Part shown: in pieces, positions 12,401 through 22,260 of the stretch
How the letters are laid out: each line of letters starts with the position of its first letter
How positions within the stretch are numbered: the first letter of the stretch is position 1
Assembly: GCF_037126465.1 (NCBI RefSeq)
Contig: NW_026999453.1
Location: 1 to 64,000 of the forward strand
DNA length: 64,000 nt
From: Ornithodoros turicata
Taxonomy: Eukaryota > Arthropoda > Arachnida > Ixodida > Argasidae
Reading direction: 5' to 3'
Position numbers and translations under genes: made by a program
The notes under the pieces: generated by a model
The model's database searches: none
Told to the model about the DNA's origin: nothing
What the model saw: the letters and a program-made list of their open reading frames with translations, nothing else

Positions 12401-15400
12401 CACGGCTTTTACTCAGAATGTAGATGAGGGGAAACAGTCAGCATCCAGGTAGAGCAGGAGAAAGCCGCTCGGCAGAGGAGAGTTCATGAGAATGGAATTT
12501 GTTTGTTTTTTGTTATATGTTGAGTGTCAGTATTCGCTTTCCTCGATATGTTGAGGAAGTCAGCCGTTATAGGTATTTGTGCAGAAATGCTGGTATCTGA
12601 GTGTGTGGAGTAGAAATTCCTATAAAGCACCTCTCCTTGTGCATTCCTGAGCTGCTGTGTGTGCGCGCGTGCTTCTTTTTCCTGGTTTGCGACGTCATGA
12701 TGACATGTTGGGGCTTGTTTAGCAGTGTTGCAATTTTACCCGCCGCTATTATCTTATTATTTGTGTTAGCCGCGTAGCGATGTCCAGTGACTCTGCTATT
12801 ATCCCTGAGGTCTTAAGCCTTTTCCCTGCTCACCTAAGGAAAGTTGTGTATCCCTGTCCTGTGCTTTCTTTGCGACAATGCGTCCTGTGTATGTGGCACT
12901 ATCAGATAGCAGACATGAGTGTCTTTTTCTTGGTTTATTGGCATATGCTTCAGGTTTTTGAAGTCAAGCACAAGTGCGCGCAATTTTTCGCTGCTCTCTT
13001 CCTCAAATCACCGATTTTACGCAGAAGAAAGTCGCATGGTACAGCTGAGAAGAGGGTTTCTCTTATTGTTTGTTAGATGTTGTTAGGAGCTCGGTATGTT
13101 GAGAAGTCAGCTGTATCCGGTAAAGAAATGCATGCATCTGAGCGCAGGATAGGTATTCCTGAAGCACGGCACCCTCAGTGTAAATTAATTATTTTGGATG
13201 TGAGTCTGCTTCACTGCATGACAAGGCTGAAATGGAACAGAGAAAAAATTGGAGCGCTTCATTAATAGCGATCCAAGTAATAGGGCAATTATAGTTTCCA
13301 TAGAAAGTTGGGCTCCTAAGATTATAGTTTTGTAGTAATTTTTCTAAACTGCAATGCAATATCATTTAATATAGTATAGGAATGCTATCGTGTTCCCGTA
13401 AAGGCGTTCTGTCTTTTGCTTTGGCGTGCGCGAATGGAACTTTGCCCCCGGCTTTCGCGCCTTTTTTGCTCGCAGGTGTAGCCTCAGACAACGAATGTAT
13501 GAGCATAGAAAGGGTCATGTATTACATAAGCCTGGAGGTGATGTTGAGTGATCTCACTTATTATTTAAAAGAGCAGTGGCAGTTTACTGTAATTCTAATG
13601 ACCATGATGAGCCTTTGGGGTGAAAATCGTTAATATGCGGGGTGCTTTTTTGTTTGAATTTTAATGAGAGAATCAATCTCATTAAGAGTAGGACAAAGGA
13701 AATAATCTTGCGATTCAATGAATGATAGGAGTCTTTGCCGGTGTCTTCTTCTTCAGACAGGATGTGATGACGTCATGCAGTCTGTAGCAATGCATTGACC
13801 GTTACTGGAAAAAAGTGTGGCAATAGAAAAATGGGGTGTATTGTCCTGGGCAGATTTATGATGAGCACTGTTTTTGAATAAGAAGAAATAGTTTGATGCT
13901 GGTTTCCTTCTTTGTTTCTTTTCGCTTTTTCCCCCTTGTCTGACAAACATGTGCTGACCATGTCTGGGCTTGTTCTGACATGCTTTCCTTCTGCATGTAG
14001 TTTTTTTCTTTTTGTACAAGGCATATTCTTGACGATAGTGCTGCCTTGAATGGGAGTAGAGCTATTCTTAATAATTTTGCGATTCATTTAGTTCAGAGAG
14101 TAACCGCGAGGGGGACAGGTGTGTGACTTTATGTCTTGCTGAACCATTTTTTTTCCTGTACAGTAAGACTTTGGGAATGAAATGCTACAATCTCCTCTTG
14201 TCTATGGTGTTTTTTCTGCAATAGTTCCCTACGCAATCATTATAGTAGAATAAAGGAAATAATCTTGGGATAGTGATTCAATAAATAACAGGTTGCCCTG
14301 TCTAGAGCGTACGCGTCCTTGAGCCACGCACCTGCATGAAGACCGCATACCGAGAGACTATTTGTTTCAGGTTGACCTTGTCTAGAGGAGCATTAGTGGA
14401 AAAAAACTGTGTAGCCCTGAGACAATAGGATGACGTCACGACCAATGAGAACGGCCTGCAGGGGGCGCAAGGATTCACTTCTCTCTTGGACACTGACGGG
14501 TCTCGACACGCAAATTCTGCTCCTGGCGTTGGCCGTCAGTGGAAGAGCGTAGCTTCGGTGGGGTTCTGTCTGCCTCTGAGGGGTGCGGATGTGTGGTTCG
14601 TCACTGGTGAATGGTGTACGACGATGCAGGTGGATTTTGTGACGAGCGGATTTACAATGAGGGAATGCTGTGAACGGGAAAAATGATGGTGAGTGTCTTT
14701 TTCACTCTGTTCAAGTGTTTGTTTTCCTCTGTTGCCCAGCAGTCGTACAATTTGTGCTGACGTGTTCTGACATGCCCCGATATGCATGCTTTCCTGTGTT
14801 GACATTTTGTAATTTTCTCTTTTGACAAGGAACATTGTTGTCTTGGCGATAGTGCTGCCCTGAGTTCTGCGCTCCTGTTTACCCCGTACTCTGTGTTGAT
14901 TTGTTGAGTACCTAGTCCTCTTATTTGCCGTTGATGGAGTTACGTGTTAGGATATTTTGTTCTTTGCAAGTCTCATTTAGTAAGACTTTGGAATTCCTAC
15001 GATCAGCTTTCATGCATGGTGCTCTTCTGCAATAGTTTCCTATTCAGTTGTTATAGAATAATTAAAGGAAATAATCTTGGGATAGTGATTCAATAAATAA
15101 TAGTCCCCTGTCTAGAGCGTACGCGTGCTTGAGCCACGCAGCTGCATGATGACGTCATACTGTGGGCTTCATTGTAGATTGACCAAAGGAGCATTAGTGG
15201 AAAAAAACAGTGTAGCCCTGAGACAATAGGATGACGTACCGACCAATGAGAACGGCCAGCAGGGGGCGCAGGAATGCTCTTCTCACTTAGCCTCACGGAC
15301 CAATGAGCAACGAGGGAAGGAGGGCGCAGGAATGCTATCTCTCTTAGCCTCTCGCAGGTGGCGGTAGGAGCGCGCAGAGGGCGCGCATGCGTAGCACCCG

Positions 15401-15961
15401 TAGTAGAGTGGCGCTTACGTCAGTCCACCTCTGGCTCTCGTTGGGAGAAGACGTGTGGTCGTTCGCATCCGTCGTCACTTGATCCCTGGCTGTCGACGAG
15501 ACCATCCCTCTGTATTCAAGTGTTTTTCTCCTGCATGTCCAGAGCTGTCCTAACTTGCCCAGACATGCCATGATGACGTCACAGCTGACATCATAGGATG
15601 TCCGGAACTGGGTGCTGCGATGCTTTGCAACCTGCCTCCGTGCTCCGGCGCCCGGCGACAGTCAGCGGCCGTTCCGGACCGCTTTCTACAAGATGGCGTC
15701 GTTGATCTTCAACTAACTCCTTGTCTCCACTCTATCTCTATCTTTTATTTTATTTTCTACCTATTTTTTTATTTTTATCAGCTCAAGTAGCCGGAAACTC
15801 ACATAGTGGTCTGGACGTGTCTTACATGGTCCCCAATTAGTGTAATGACTCTCTGGAGGGTCCTGATTAATGTGGGGGGTCCCAATTAGCTCTAATTGCT
15901 AATTAATGGCGTCCAGACGAAGATGTGAGTTTCCGGATACTTGAGCTGATCCCATACTACT
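9407..15961 (-). repeat. Right arm of element 1 (about 6.55 kb)
   Basis: Reverse-complement copy of 2321-9280. Around 15507-15515 it passes directly between sequences that are about 410 bp apart in the left arm, so either this arm lost the block or the left arm gained it. It contains the mirrored TGACGTCA and CCAAT modules and no convincing gene. Confidence 0.85.
14431..14446. promoter_or_regulatory. CRE-like TGACGTCA plus CCAAT module, right arm
   Basis: TGACGTCACGACCAAT is the mirror of the module at 4242-4259 and has kept both motifs intact. A related copy near 15230 has lost the perfect CRE (GATGACGTACCGACCAAT). Any regulatory role is inferred from motif content only. Confidence 0.35.
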
Positions 15962-15967
15962 GACCAT
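15962..15967. repeat. Right 6-bp target-site duplication of element 1 (GACCAT)
   Basis: GACCAT follows directly on the terminal TACTACT of element 1 and matches GACCGT at 2315-2320 at five of six positions. Confidence 0.65.
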
Positions 15968-17600
15968 TCCATTCGCTTATTGCGAGAGACAGAAATGAGT
16001 TAGAGTAAGCTAATGTTCTGCATTGAGGACGTCTTATTTTGTATGGATGATCAATGCGAGATGACACGTAGTCAAGCGGTGTTATGAGGATGTCCTTAAG
16101 GAATGGAAGGTGATGGTAAATTCTGTGTAGTAGTGTGAGACGTGCGACCTTGCGACGGATGTTAAGTAGAAGTAACTAAAGACTAGATTTCATTTCTGTT
16201 ATGCTGGAATGACGAGAATAATTAGAGCATATGAAGCGACAGGCATGGTTTTGAACGCTCTCGAGCTCACGCGAAAGATAGTCTTGGTGAGGGTTCCAGA
16301 TGGATGAGGCATATTCTAACTTACTGAGGATGAGTGATTCGTAAGCCACTTTCTTTACTGTGATGGGAGCATGTTTCAGATTGCGCCTGAGATCGCCGAG
16401 GGTTCTGTTAGCGTTGGCGGTGAGCTTGGTTATGTGTTCCTTCCAGGACATATCAGAGATGAAGGTGATTCCAAGATAAGTTAAGGAGGTTACGGACTCA
16501 ATGGGGAGGTCGTTAATGTAATAAGCAAAGCTAGGAACGTTTTCTCGTAAAATGAACGACCTTGCACTTCGAGCTGTTTAGTTTCATTTGCCATCCGGAA
16601 CACCAGTTCTGAAAGCGGCGAAGGTCGTCCTGAAGCAGTGATTGATCGGAGGAGAAGATATTTTTCTGTAAATGACACAGTCGTCGGCAAATAGACAGAC
16701 CATCAGGTAGATCGTTAAGGAAGATCAAAAAGAGGAGTGGGCCCAAGACAGTTCAGTGGGACGCCTGAGATAACGCGTGACCCAGGGGAAGAGCAATTAT
16801 TGACAGATGTGTATTCATGTCTGTCATGGAAATCGCGAATCCAAGCAACGACGGCGGGTTTATACGTAGGCGGGCTAACGTGTAAAGTAATCGTTCATGA
16901 GGCACACGATCAAAGACCTTGAAAAAGTCTATAAAAATTGCGTCAGTTAGGCAGTTATTATCCATGTTGGAAAGTAGATCATTAGAAAAGCTAGATAATT
17001 GTGTCTCACACGAGTAATTTTTGCGGAATCCGTGTTGGAATGGTGAGAGAAGGTTATTAGTTTCCAAGAATGATATTAGGTTTGAAAATAGGACGTGTTT
17101 CATTATTTTTGAACAGACATTAGTAAGGCGAATGGGACGATAGTTCGTCAGCTGGTTACGTTCGCCAGATTTAAAGATCGGGCGAGCTTGCCTACCTTGC
17201 AGTCGCTGGGCACGGCTCCAGTTAGTAATGATTGGGAGAAAATGAGGGACAGGAATACTGCAGGGGTTTTTAATGCTGTTGAGTACTTTTGCGTTAATGT
17301 CGTCAATACCTGCGGCAAGGGGGCTTTAATCTGTCAATGATATTCACTATTCCATCAGCATTAATCACGACGGGTGGCATCATTTCATGAGTAAGAGTAG
17401 GGAGAGACGGCACAGAAGACGCGTCCTCACGCGTAAATACAGAAGCAAAGAACTTATTAAATGCAAGAGGTTTTGTTTGTTTGTCGGTGGTCTCATGGCA
17501 AACAGTACTCGTGTTAGTCTACATGACCGGAAACTTAGATGATGAAGGTAGACATCGGAGTTTCTGCATTTCTCGCTTCGTTTATGGTCAGGAAACCGGT
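15962..17600 (-). pseudogene. CR1/jockey-like LINE reverse transcriptase, frameshifted and split
   Basis: Read on the minus strand this shows the reverse transcriptase blocks in order. A fragment around HGFRKNYSCETQL (about 17010-17040) matches the conserved HGFR block. IDFFKVFDRVPHE (about 16897-16935) carries the first catalytic aspartate region. MGPLLFLIFLNDLP lies near 16746. LFADD, the second catalytic pair, lies at 16680-16694. A C-terminal stretch with SKLEYASSIWNPH lies near 16300. These pieces fall in different frames and are broken by stops, so the gene is dead. Upstream (17150-17500) are weaker pre-domain remnants. The element is 5'-truncated, and its 3' tail is now at 1995-2314, cut off by element 1. 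Confidence 0.85.
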
Positions 17601-17875
17601 CATTAAGACAGCGGGAAGTCAGTTGCACATATATCGCCTACAGGAGAAAGGGTGTAGAGTAGACGGCATTCTTGCAGTGCGGCATATACCGGTTGTTTCA
17701 CGAAGGTCTCCAGGCTGGATAGTTCGTAAAGAGGTGGGGCCATCGAAGAAATTTCTTTTTCGTAAACATGCTTGGGACATGGGTCATCAACTGAGTCGTG
17801 AGCGGATCATATGGACATGCTCACTAAGTAGTCAATCATCCTAATTTTTAAAGTTTACTTGGCACGCATTCAAGA

Positions 17876-18193
17876 CAACTGTTTCCCGTATCGGCACCTT
17901 CAGCGAAACATATTCAAAGAAACAAAAAACAAACGTGTCACGTTCATATAGAATGCCAAGCATAGCGATGCGTATCTTGCTGCTGTTCCTAATCTTCCGT
18001 CGCCCCGTGTTATGTACTAATCGGATGAACACGACATAGACAGCCGGATAGCTGATTGAAAGAGCACATTGGTGCACTACTCCGCGCAAGAAATATGTAA
18101 ACCGAAACCGATTAATTGCTCGAAAAAGTCCTATGCGTCGACGAATTTTTTTTTTACGAATTTTTCTCGCTGAAGGTCCCCATACATAAAACA
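17876..18193. mobile_element. Short inverted-repeat element (MITE), family shared with 43614-44222
   Basis: The left end TGTTTCCCGTATCGGCACC and the right end GGTCCCCATACATAAAACA are imperfect complements. Internal sequence, such as GGATAGCTGATTGAAAGAGC and CGCAAGAAATATGTAAACCG, aligns with one half of the element at 43614-44222. I find no coding region and no clear target duplication. Confidence 0.6.
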
Positions 18194-18769
18194 GATATAC
18201 CGTAGGTGTGTGAAATAAAATTGAAAAATGGGATGTGTATTTTATTCGTGAGAGTATGCAAATGAACCGCTCACAACTCAGTTCACGGCAGATGTCTTAA
18301 CCAAAAAGAAAGGTCCGCTTTGGTACCACCTGTTTACGAATTATTCAGCCGAGGTCCTTTCGTTAAACACCCGTAGAGCAGACGCATACCTGCTACACCT
18401 GACTTTAGGTACTCTGGTGTTTTTTTGCATAAGGAGGCGCGTATTTGGCTGGGTAATCACCATCATCATCATGATCAAATCAGTTGTTTTCCTGAAACGG
18501 TAGGACAAGCAGGACAATCACCCAGCAAGTAGAATGCATCCTAGTTGATGAATTCGGACAAGTTCATTTTGTTGAGTTTGGGGTCCGGTGAACCTCAGGA
18601 AGTGGACTCAATGAAGTATTTCGTATCCATTTGCTTAAAAAAAGTACAGAGTTCTATAGCTTTCACAGCAAGCTCTATCATGAAGACAACCTCTCCCACA
18701 ATGTGAGAAACATACCCTCTCTCTACACATTCCCACCATACGCAGTACGTACATCTATTTCACACTTAC
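18194..18769. other. Intron or flanking DNA downstream of exon 8
   Basis: Nothing recognisable: no intact frame, no repeat shared with the rest of the window. It follows the exon 8 donor on the minus strand, so it is read as intron. Confidence 0.45.
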
Positions 18770-18912
18770 CATATTAAGCTGGCTTTGTGCATATATCAGG
18801 AATTGTTCCTTCGATATCGTACTGTAGCTGTGGTCACCGACGAAGAGGACTGTGATCGGACGCGTTTCAGCCAGTTCAGTGAGTTCTTCGTCGGTCAGGG
18901 GACGCCTCGTAG
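18770..18912 (-). CDS. Exon 8 of the minus-strand membrane-protein gene (start of the folded ectodomain)
   Basis: This 143-nt exon has an acceptor CAATTACAG and a strong donor (ATG then GTAAGTGTG), with no stop in its frame. Its first two bases complete the codon left open by exon 7, so the frame carries over, and it ends in phase 0. It encodes about 48 residues beginning TRRPLTDEELTELAE, then the beta-strand-like TRPITVLFVGDHSYS, then EQFLIYAQSQLNM. A strand followed by VGDHS and a helix ending in LNM faintly recalls the start of a reprolysin-type (M12B) protease domain. That resemblance is too weak to name it, because no zinc motif is in the window. It follows the Thr-rich stalk and so should be extracellular. 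Later exons must lie further left. Confidence 0.72.
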
Positions 18913-20112
18913 CTGTAATTGAATATGAAAATCAGTGGCACTCTGCTCATATTTACGTGTTACTCTAGCTCCTATTTGTTTGCATGTTGAAGGTTAAGTG
19001 CGCCTCGTGAAATGGATTCAATGGAACTGTGTGGGGCCAACGTGCATAAACAGTTGTACAGCAGGACAACATTTGTACTCTCCCGCCATTGGTGCAGGAT
19101 TCGTTCTTATGCAGATATTAGGATTTTTATGAACGGAAGTGAATTATGAGTTAAAATAAAATTTGGTATGAGTTACATTGATGAGTTAATTTGATGGAAC
19201 GGACTACAGCTAATCGATATCATTTCTATTGCCAAATAGTAATTTTTCAGTTCATTCACTTTTTGCCATCGTCTTACCAAGTGATCGGTATGTTTTGCGT
19301 CTAAAGGCGCATAACGGGTGGAGTGGTGCTAGCCGGCGATACTGAATGGTGCGCGTTCCCAACCCGCGCACGTCAAAGAGAGAGACAGTATGGGTGTAGT
19401 GGCACGAAAGCGGTAAAGGGAAAAGAGTGCATAACTATGGTGAGTGTGTGAGAGATGAGGATAAGAGAGAGAGAGGGGAGGATGACGATAACAAGTGAGT
19501 GCGGCAGTTAAAAGCTATCTACAATTATGAGCAATGAGATGATCCAGGATAACAGATTTACATGATGAGTTAGATGACAAAGACTAAAAGCGGGGCAATG
19601 CTGAACATCTACATCTGACACGAGTCAGTACGACTGAGGTTTTCGAGTTTGGAACCGCACTGCGAATAACTTCATTTTAATGAATACTATCAGTCAAAGT
19701 TCCTTGCTTCATCTGCTACTGCAGACGTTCGTGTGCTACTCAGTCTGTGCAAGCATCTGCTGGGACTTCGAGGCTCTTTGTGCAACGGACTTTTGGCCTT
19801 TAGCCGGAAGAGATGCCTTCACGTGTGCCTCCTTCATTTTTGGAAACACGCCAGTTGTCGATTGGACAATTCGTAGCGATTCTAGGGAGCACAGATGTCA
19901 CGGTTCGAGTCTCGTTGATCCGTCGCAAGTGATGAGAGAAGTCCCATCGAATATTTCCAACAGACGTAACCGGGCATTAAAAAAACGTGTAAAACTTTGA
20001 AGACGAAACGCCAATGTCTTTGCATGCAGCGGTCCGGCGTAACATTAAGCGAATACAAAAATAAGACTCTTGCACGTTCTTGCTTTTCACGGCTTTCATT
20101 ACCACTTTACAG
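18913..20112. other. Intron 7 (first part); nothing recognised
   Basis: AT-rich DNA with a purine-rich patch at 19440-19490 (GAGAGAGAGAGGGGAGGA). The plus-strand open frame at 19680-20000 has no motif. I see no RNA gene or intact element. Confidence 0.4.
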
Positions 20113-20239
20113 GATCAGCGACTCAAGCTCGCAGCTCAACAAGTGTCGTTGGTATCAATAATGCCTTACGTATCGCCGAAGCCTTTCTCCAGGCAGAACG
20201 AGAGCCTCGTCAACGCGAACAACACCCACATCAACACAT
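20113..20239 (+). CDS. Candidate exon on the plus strand, unrecognised
   Basis: A 127-nt block has a good plus-strand acceptor (CCACTTTACAG) and a strong donor (ACAT then GTAAGTAAAG). Two of its three frames are fully open. The phase-0 reading begins DQRLKLAAQQVSLVS and includes VSPKPFSRQNESLV. The other open frame is rich in Ala, Arg and Gln. I recognise neither. It lies within intron 7 of the minus-strand gene, so it would be a nested antisense gene, an exonised transposon, or a chance pair of splice sites. A phase-compatible acceptor lies at 42440, which is far away and unproven. Confidence 0.3.
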
Positions 20240-20669
20240 GTAAGTAAAGTGCCAAGTGCCGATATTCGGGAACACAAGAAATGTTCCATTGTCGAGTGTT
20301 CCTGTAGTTTCACAAAGGAGCTGTACAGTTGGTTTCTAAATGGTACATAGCCAACGCGTGTGCAGAAGGGAACTTCTCATGCGTTATATGGCCGTCGACA
20401 GGTAAGGACTAGAAGCAGGACGAATCCACAATTTTACCAATCCGAATCCAAAGACGGTTCTGCGACGCCTACGATTCTAGAATCTACTTCGTAAATGTAA
20501 ACTATGACGTTGTTTCATCGACTGCAGGAGAAACTCCCGAGTATACATTGTTTCAATAAAAGTAACAAACGATCAAAACCGAAATCATATTGCCTTTAAG
20601 CGTGTAATGGGAGAGTTCCTTCCTGAACTCCTTCAGTCCAGAACAATTCAACCACACACCACACAGATC

Positions 20670-21530
20670 TATTTGGTTTTCTGTGGACACCGGAGGCGCA
20701 ACCTTTAAAAATATACAAATAAATGTGCTTCGTGGATCGAAATGCTCCTATTCGCCGTTTTGGGCACTGGGAATCGAGGATTCGGAGATTCTATTGGTCC
20801 ATCCGTTGCGAACACTGTGACGACTTTTCGAGATGAGGATCAAGTATTGGCATAAACGCCACCGCGACAGAGGTTCGACTAATGGTCGACACACTATTAC
20901 TGTGTAATATAATGGAGGGATATATGACTTAAGCTGGGAAAGCTGAGCCTAGATCCCACTGCTCAATAACTCTCAACAAAGTCACTTCCTAATCATTGGA
21001 TGCCGTTGAAATGTGAGGGTTTGGTGGAAGTAGCAGACTCTAGTTCATCAACTCTGCAACTTGAAACGCTCTTCAACGGCTTCAAAGGCGTCAGTAGAGG
21101 TCGAACATGTAGAACAAGTCGCACAGGCAAAGAGGTTTCACCCATCACCGCAGATCGCCTTGACTTTTGCTAATATGCCAGCCCCGGAAACCGTGACCGA
21201 GCTCTGGGCGTCCATTTGTTTTGTTGGGTACTTCGGATAGTGAAGAGTACTGTGAAGACGTTTCCGAATCTGTGCTCAGCTTTGATTGTGTTTTTGAGGA
21301 ATTAAGAGATTTCCTTTCACTTAAATTCGCTAAAGTGCTTCAGGATAATAGGCGCTATGTCCCGCCTACCGATCCTTCGACACACTTGGACCCCAGCAAG
21401 ACCGTCTACTTGGCGGAGGATGCACTTTCGATAGGCATTGGAGCGGTGATCTACTACAAGATTAGTGGCAAGAATCAGTCATTCGTCCACGTTTAGGCAG
21501 ACAACAGAGAGTTGTAGCAGGCCGCTGGTA
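20670..21530 (+). pseudogene. Gypsy (Ty3-like) LTR-retrotransposon pol remnant
   Basis: Near 20680-20700 the frame reads FSVDTGGAT, which fits the DTG active site of a retroelement protease. At 21175-21207 it reads MPAPETVTELW and continues to FVGYFG, the block at the connection of Gypsy reverse transcriptase that normally reads like MPxPxNVxELRxFLG. At 21382-21425 it reads HLDPSKTVYLAEDA, then IGIGAV, the start of the RNase H domain with its catalytic aspartate. The blocks are out of frame and too close together, so large deletions have occurred. The central reverse transcriptase with its YxDD site is missing. I see no LTRs nearby. Confidence 0.7.
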
Positions 21531-21540
21531 ACGTTGGTAT

Positions 21541-21572
21541 CGTGGTGGTGGTGGTGGTGGTGGGGGGGGGGG
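21541..21572. repeat. GTG microsatellite running into a G tract
   Basis: Seven to eight GTG triplets are followed by about ten G. This is simple sequence of the sort that forms next to decayed retroelements. Confidence 0.85.
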
Positions 21573-21822
21573 TCGAGGTAGCTTGCCGTTGTTGGCCGCA
21601 CTCAAGTAACGTGGCTTGCGTCGACTCGTGTCAACCGGAACCAATCAGTGGATGAGATTCTAAGTCACGCACTAGTGCGATTGGTTCCGATAGGCACGAT
21701 AACCTTATCAACGGCATGTGAGTGAGGTGTGTGAGTGAAATGAAGAGTGAAAGGAGGACGAGTGAGAGAGAGTTGCTGGCTTGCCCTTCAGATGACGCAC
21801 CCTGGAAGTCGCTGGGAAGCGT

Positions 21823-21899
21823 GTTAGCTTAGCTCAATTTGTAAAGCCCTGGACCGGCAATCCAGAAGATGTGGGTTCGATCCCTACAGCTGGCTAACC
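21823..21899 (+). repeat. tRNA-derived SINE head, copy 1
   Basis: GTTAGCTTAGCTCAATTTGT (A-box-like) and GGGTTCGATCCC (B-box) lie in a 77-nt cloverleaf-like unit. Its ends GTTAGCT and GGCTAAC would pair as an acceptor stem, and CTGGA/TCCAG encloses a 7-base loop. Position 33 is C instead of the near-universal T, and D-stem pairing is weak. I therefore call it a SINE head and not a working tRNA gene. The flanking blocks (CCTTCAGATGACGCACCC upstream) recur at copy 2. It resembles the Ruka family reported from ixodid ticks, from memory. Confidence 0.7.
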
Positions 21900-22152
21900 T
21901 TTTCCGTGACTTTCATCTTTCATCGTTGATTTCTTAGGCAATTTGAGGCTTTGTTTGTATCTGTCCCTTCCATGTTGTTCCAGCCTCAGAACATCAGTTT
22001 CTCTCTCTCGTTCAACAGGTGCCGCTTGCGTCGATTTCCGTCGTATGAATGTGTGTATGAGTGAGCAAAAAATGTAAGAGTGAAAGGAGTGAGAGTGAGT
22101 GGCTGGTTTGTCGTCCTTCAGATGACGCACCCCGAAAGTCGCTGGGAGGCGT

Positions 22153-22228
22153 GTTAGCTTAGCTCAATTGGTAGAGCCTGGACCGGTAATCCAGAAGATG
22201 TGGGTTCGATCCCTACAGGTGGCTAACC
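22153..22228 (+). repeat. tRNA-derived SINE head, copy 2
   Basis: This second copy lies 330 bp after the first and shares upstream (CCTTCAGATGACGCACCCC) and downstream (CATCTTTCATC) sequence, so the SINE is tandemly repeated. It has better D-loop bases (TTGGTAGAGC) but lacks one base between the D and anticodon stems. The anticodon triplet would be GGT, where copy 1 has GGC. Confidence 0.7.
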
Positions 22229-22260
22229 TTTTCAGTGACTTCCATCTTTCATCATTAATT

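Larger units (their letters stand above)
2321..15961. mobile_element. Element 1: 13.6-kb giant foldback (palindromic) transposable element
   Basis: The sequence from 2321 reads as the reverse complement of the sequence ending at 15961, nearly continuously to the centre at 9281-9406. Outer ends are AGTAGTATGGGATCAGCTC and its complement; outside them the flanks are unrelated apart from the 6-bp direct repeat. Arms differ by many substitutions and small indels and by one block of about 410 bp, so this is not a simple read-through artefact. I find no transposase, polymerase or integrase; open frames in the arms are short and appear in mirrored pairs. It sits inside the 3' region of a LINE. A 6-bp duplication with AG...CT ends is what is known of Maverick/Polinton insertions; assignment to that class is inference. 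Confidence 0.85.

Noticed and set aside
2552..13633. Many 60-130-codon open frames in the arms of element 1, in mirrored pairs
   Set aside because: They recur because the arms and internal modules are repeated, have no domain motif, and are broken differently in the two arms.
2321..15961. The 13.6-kb palindrome as a sequencing or assembly artefact
   Set aside because: The arms differ by many substitutions, indels and a 410-bp block. The outer ends share termini and duplication length with element 2, and the flanks are two halves of one LINE.
18770..18912. Naming exon 8 as a reprolysin-type protease domain
   Set aside because: Only a strand-helix pattern is visible; the zinc-binding HExxH motif and later blocks are absent from the window.
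21823..22228. Two functional tRNA genes
   Set aside because: Position 33 of the anticodon loop is C, one copy lacks a base between stems, and the flanks are repeated with the heads, as in a SINE.
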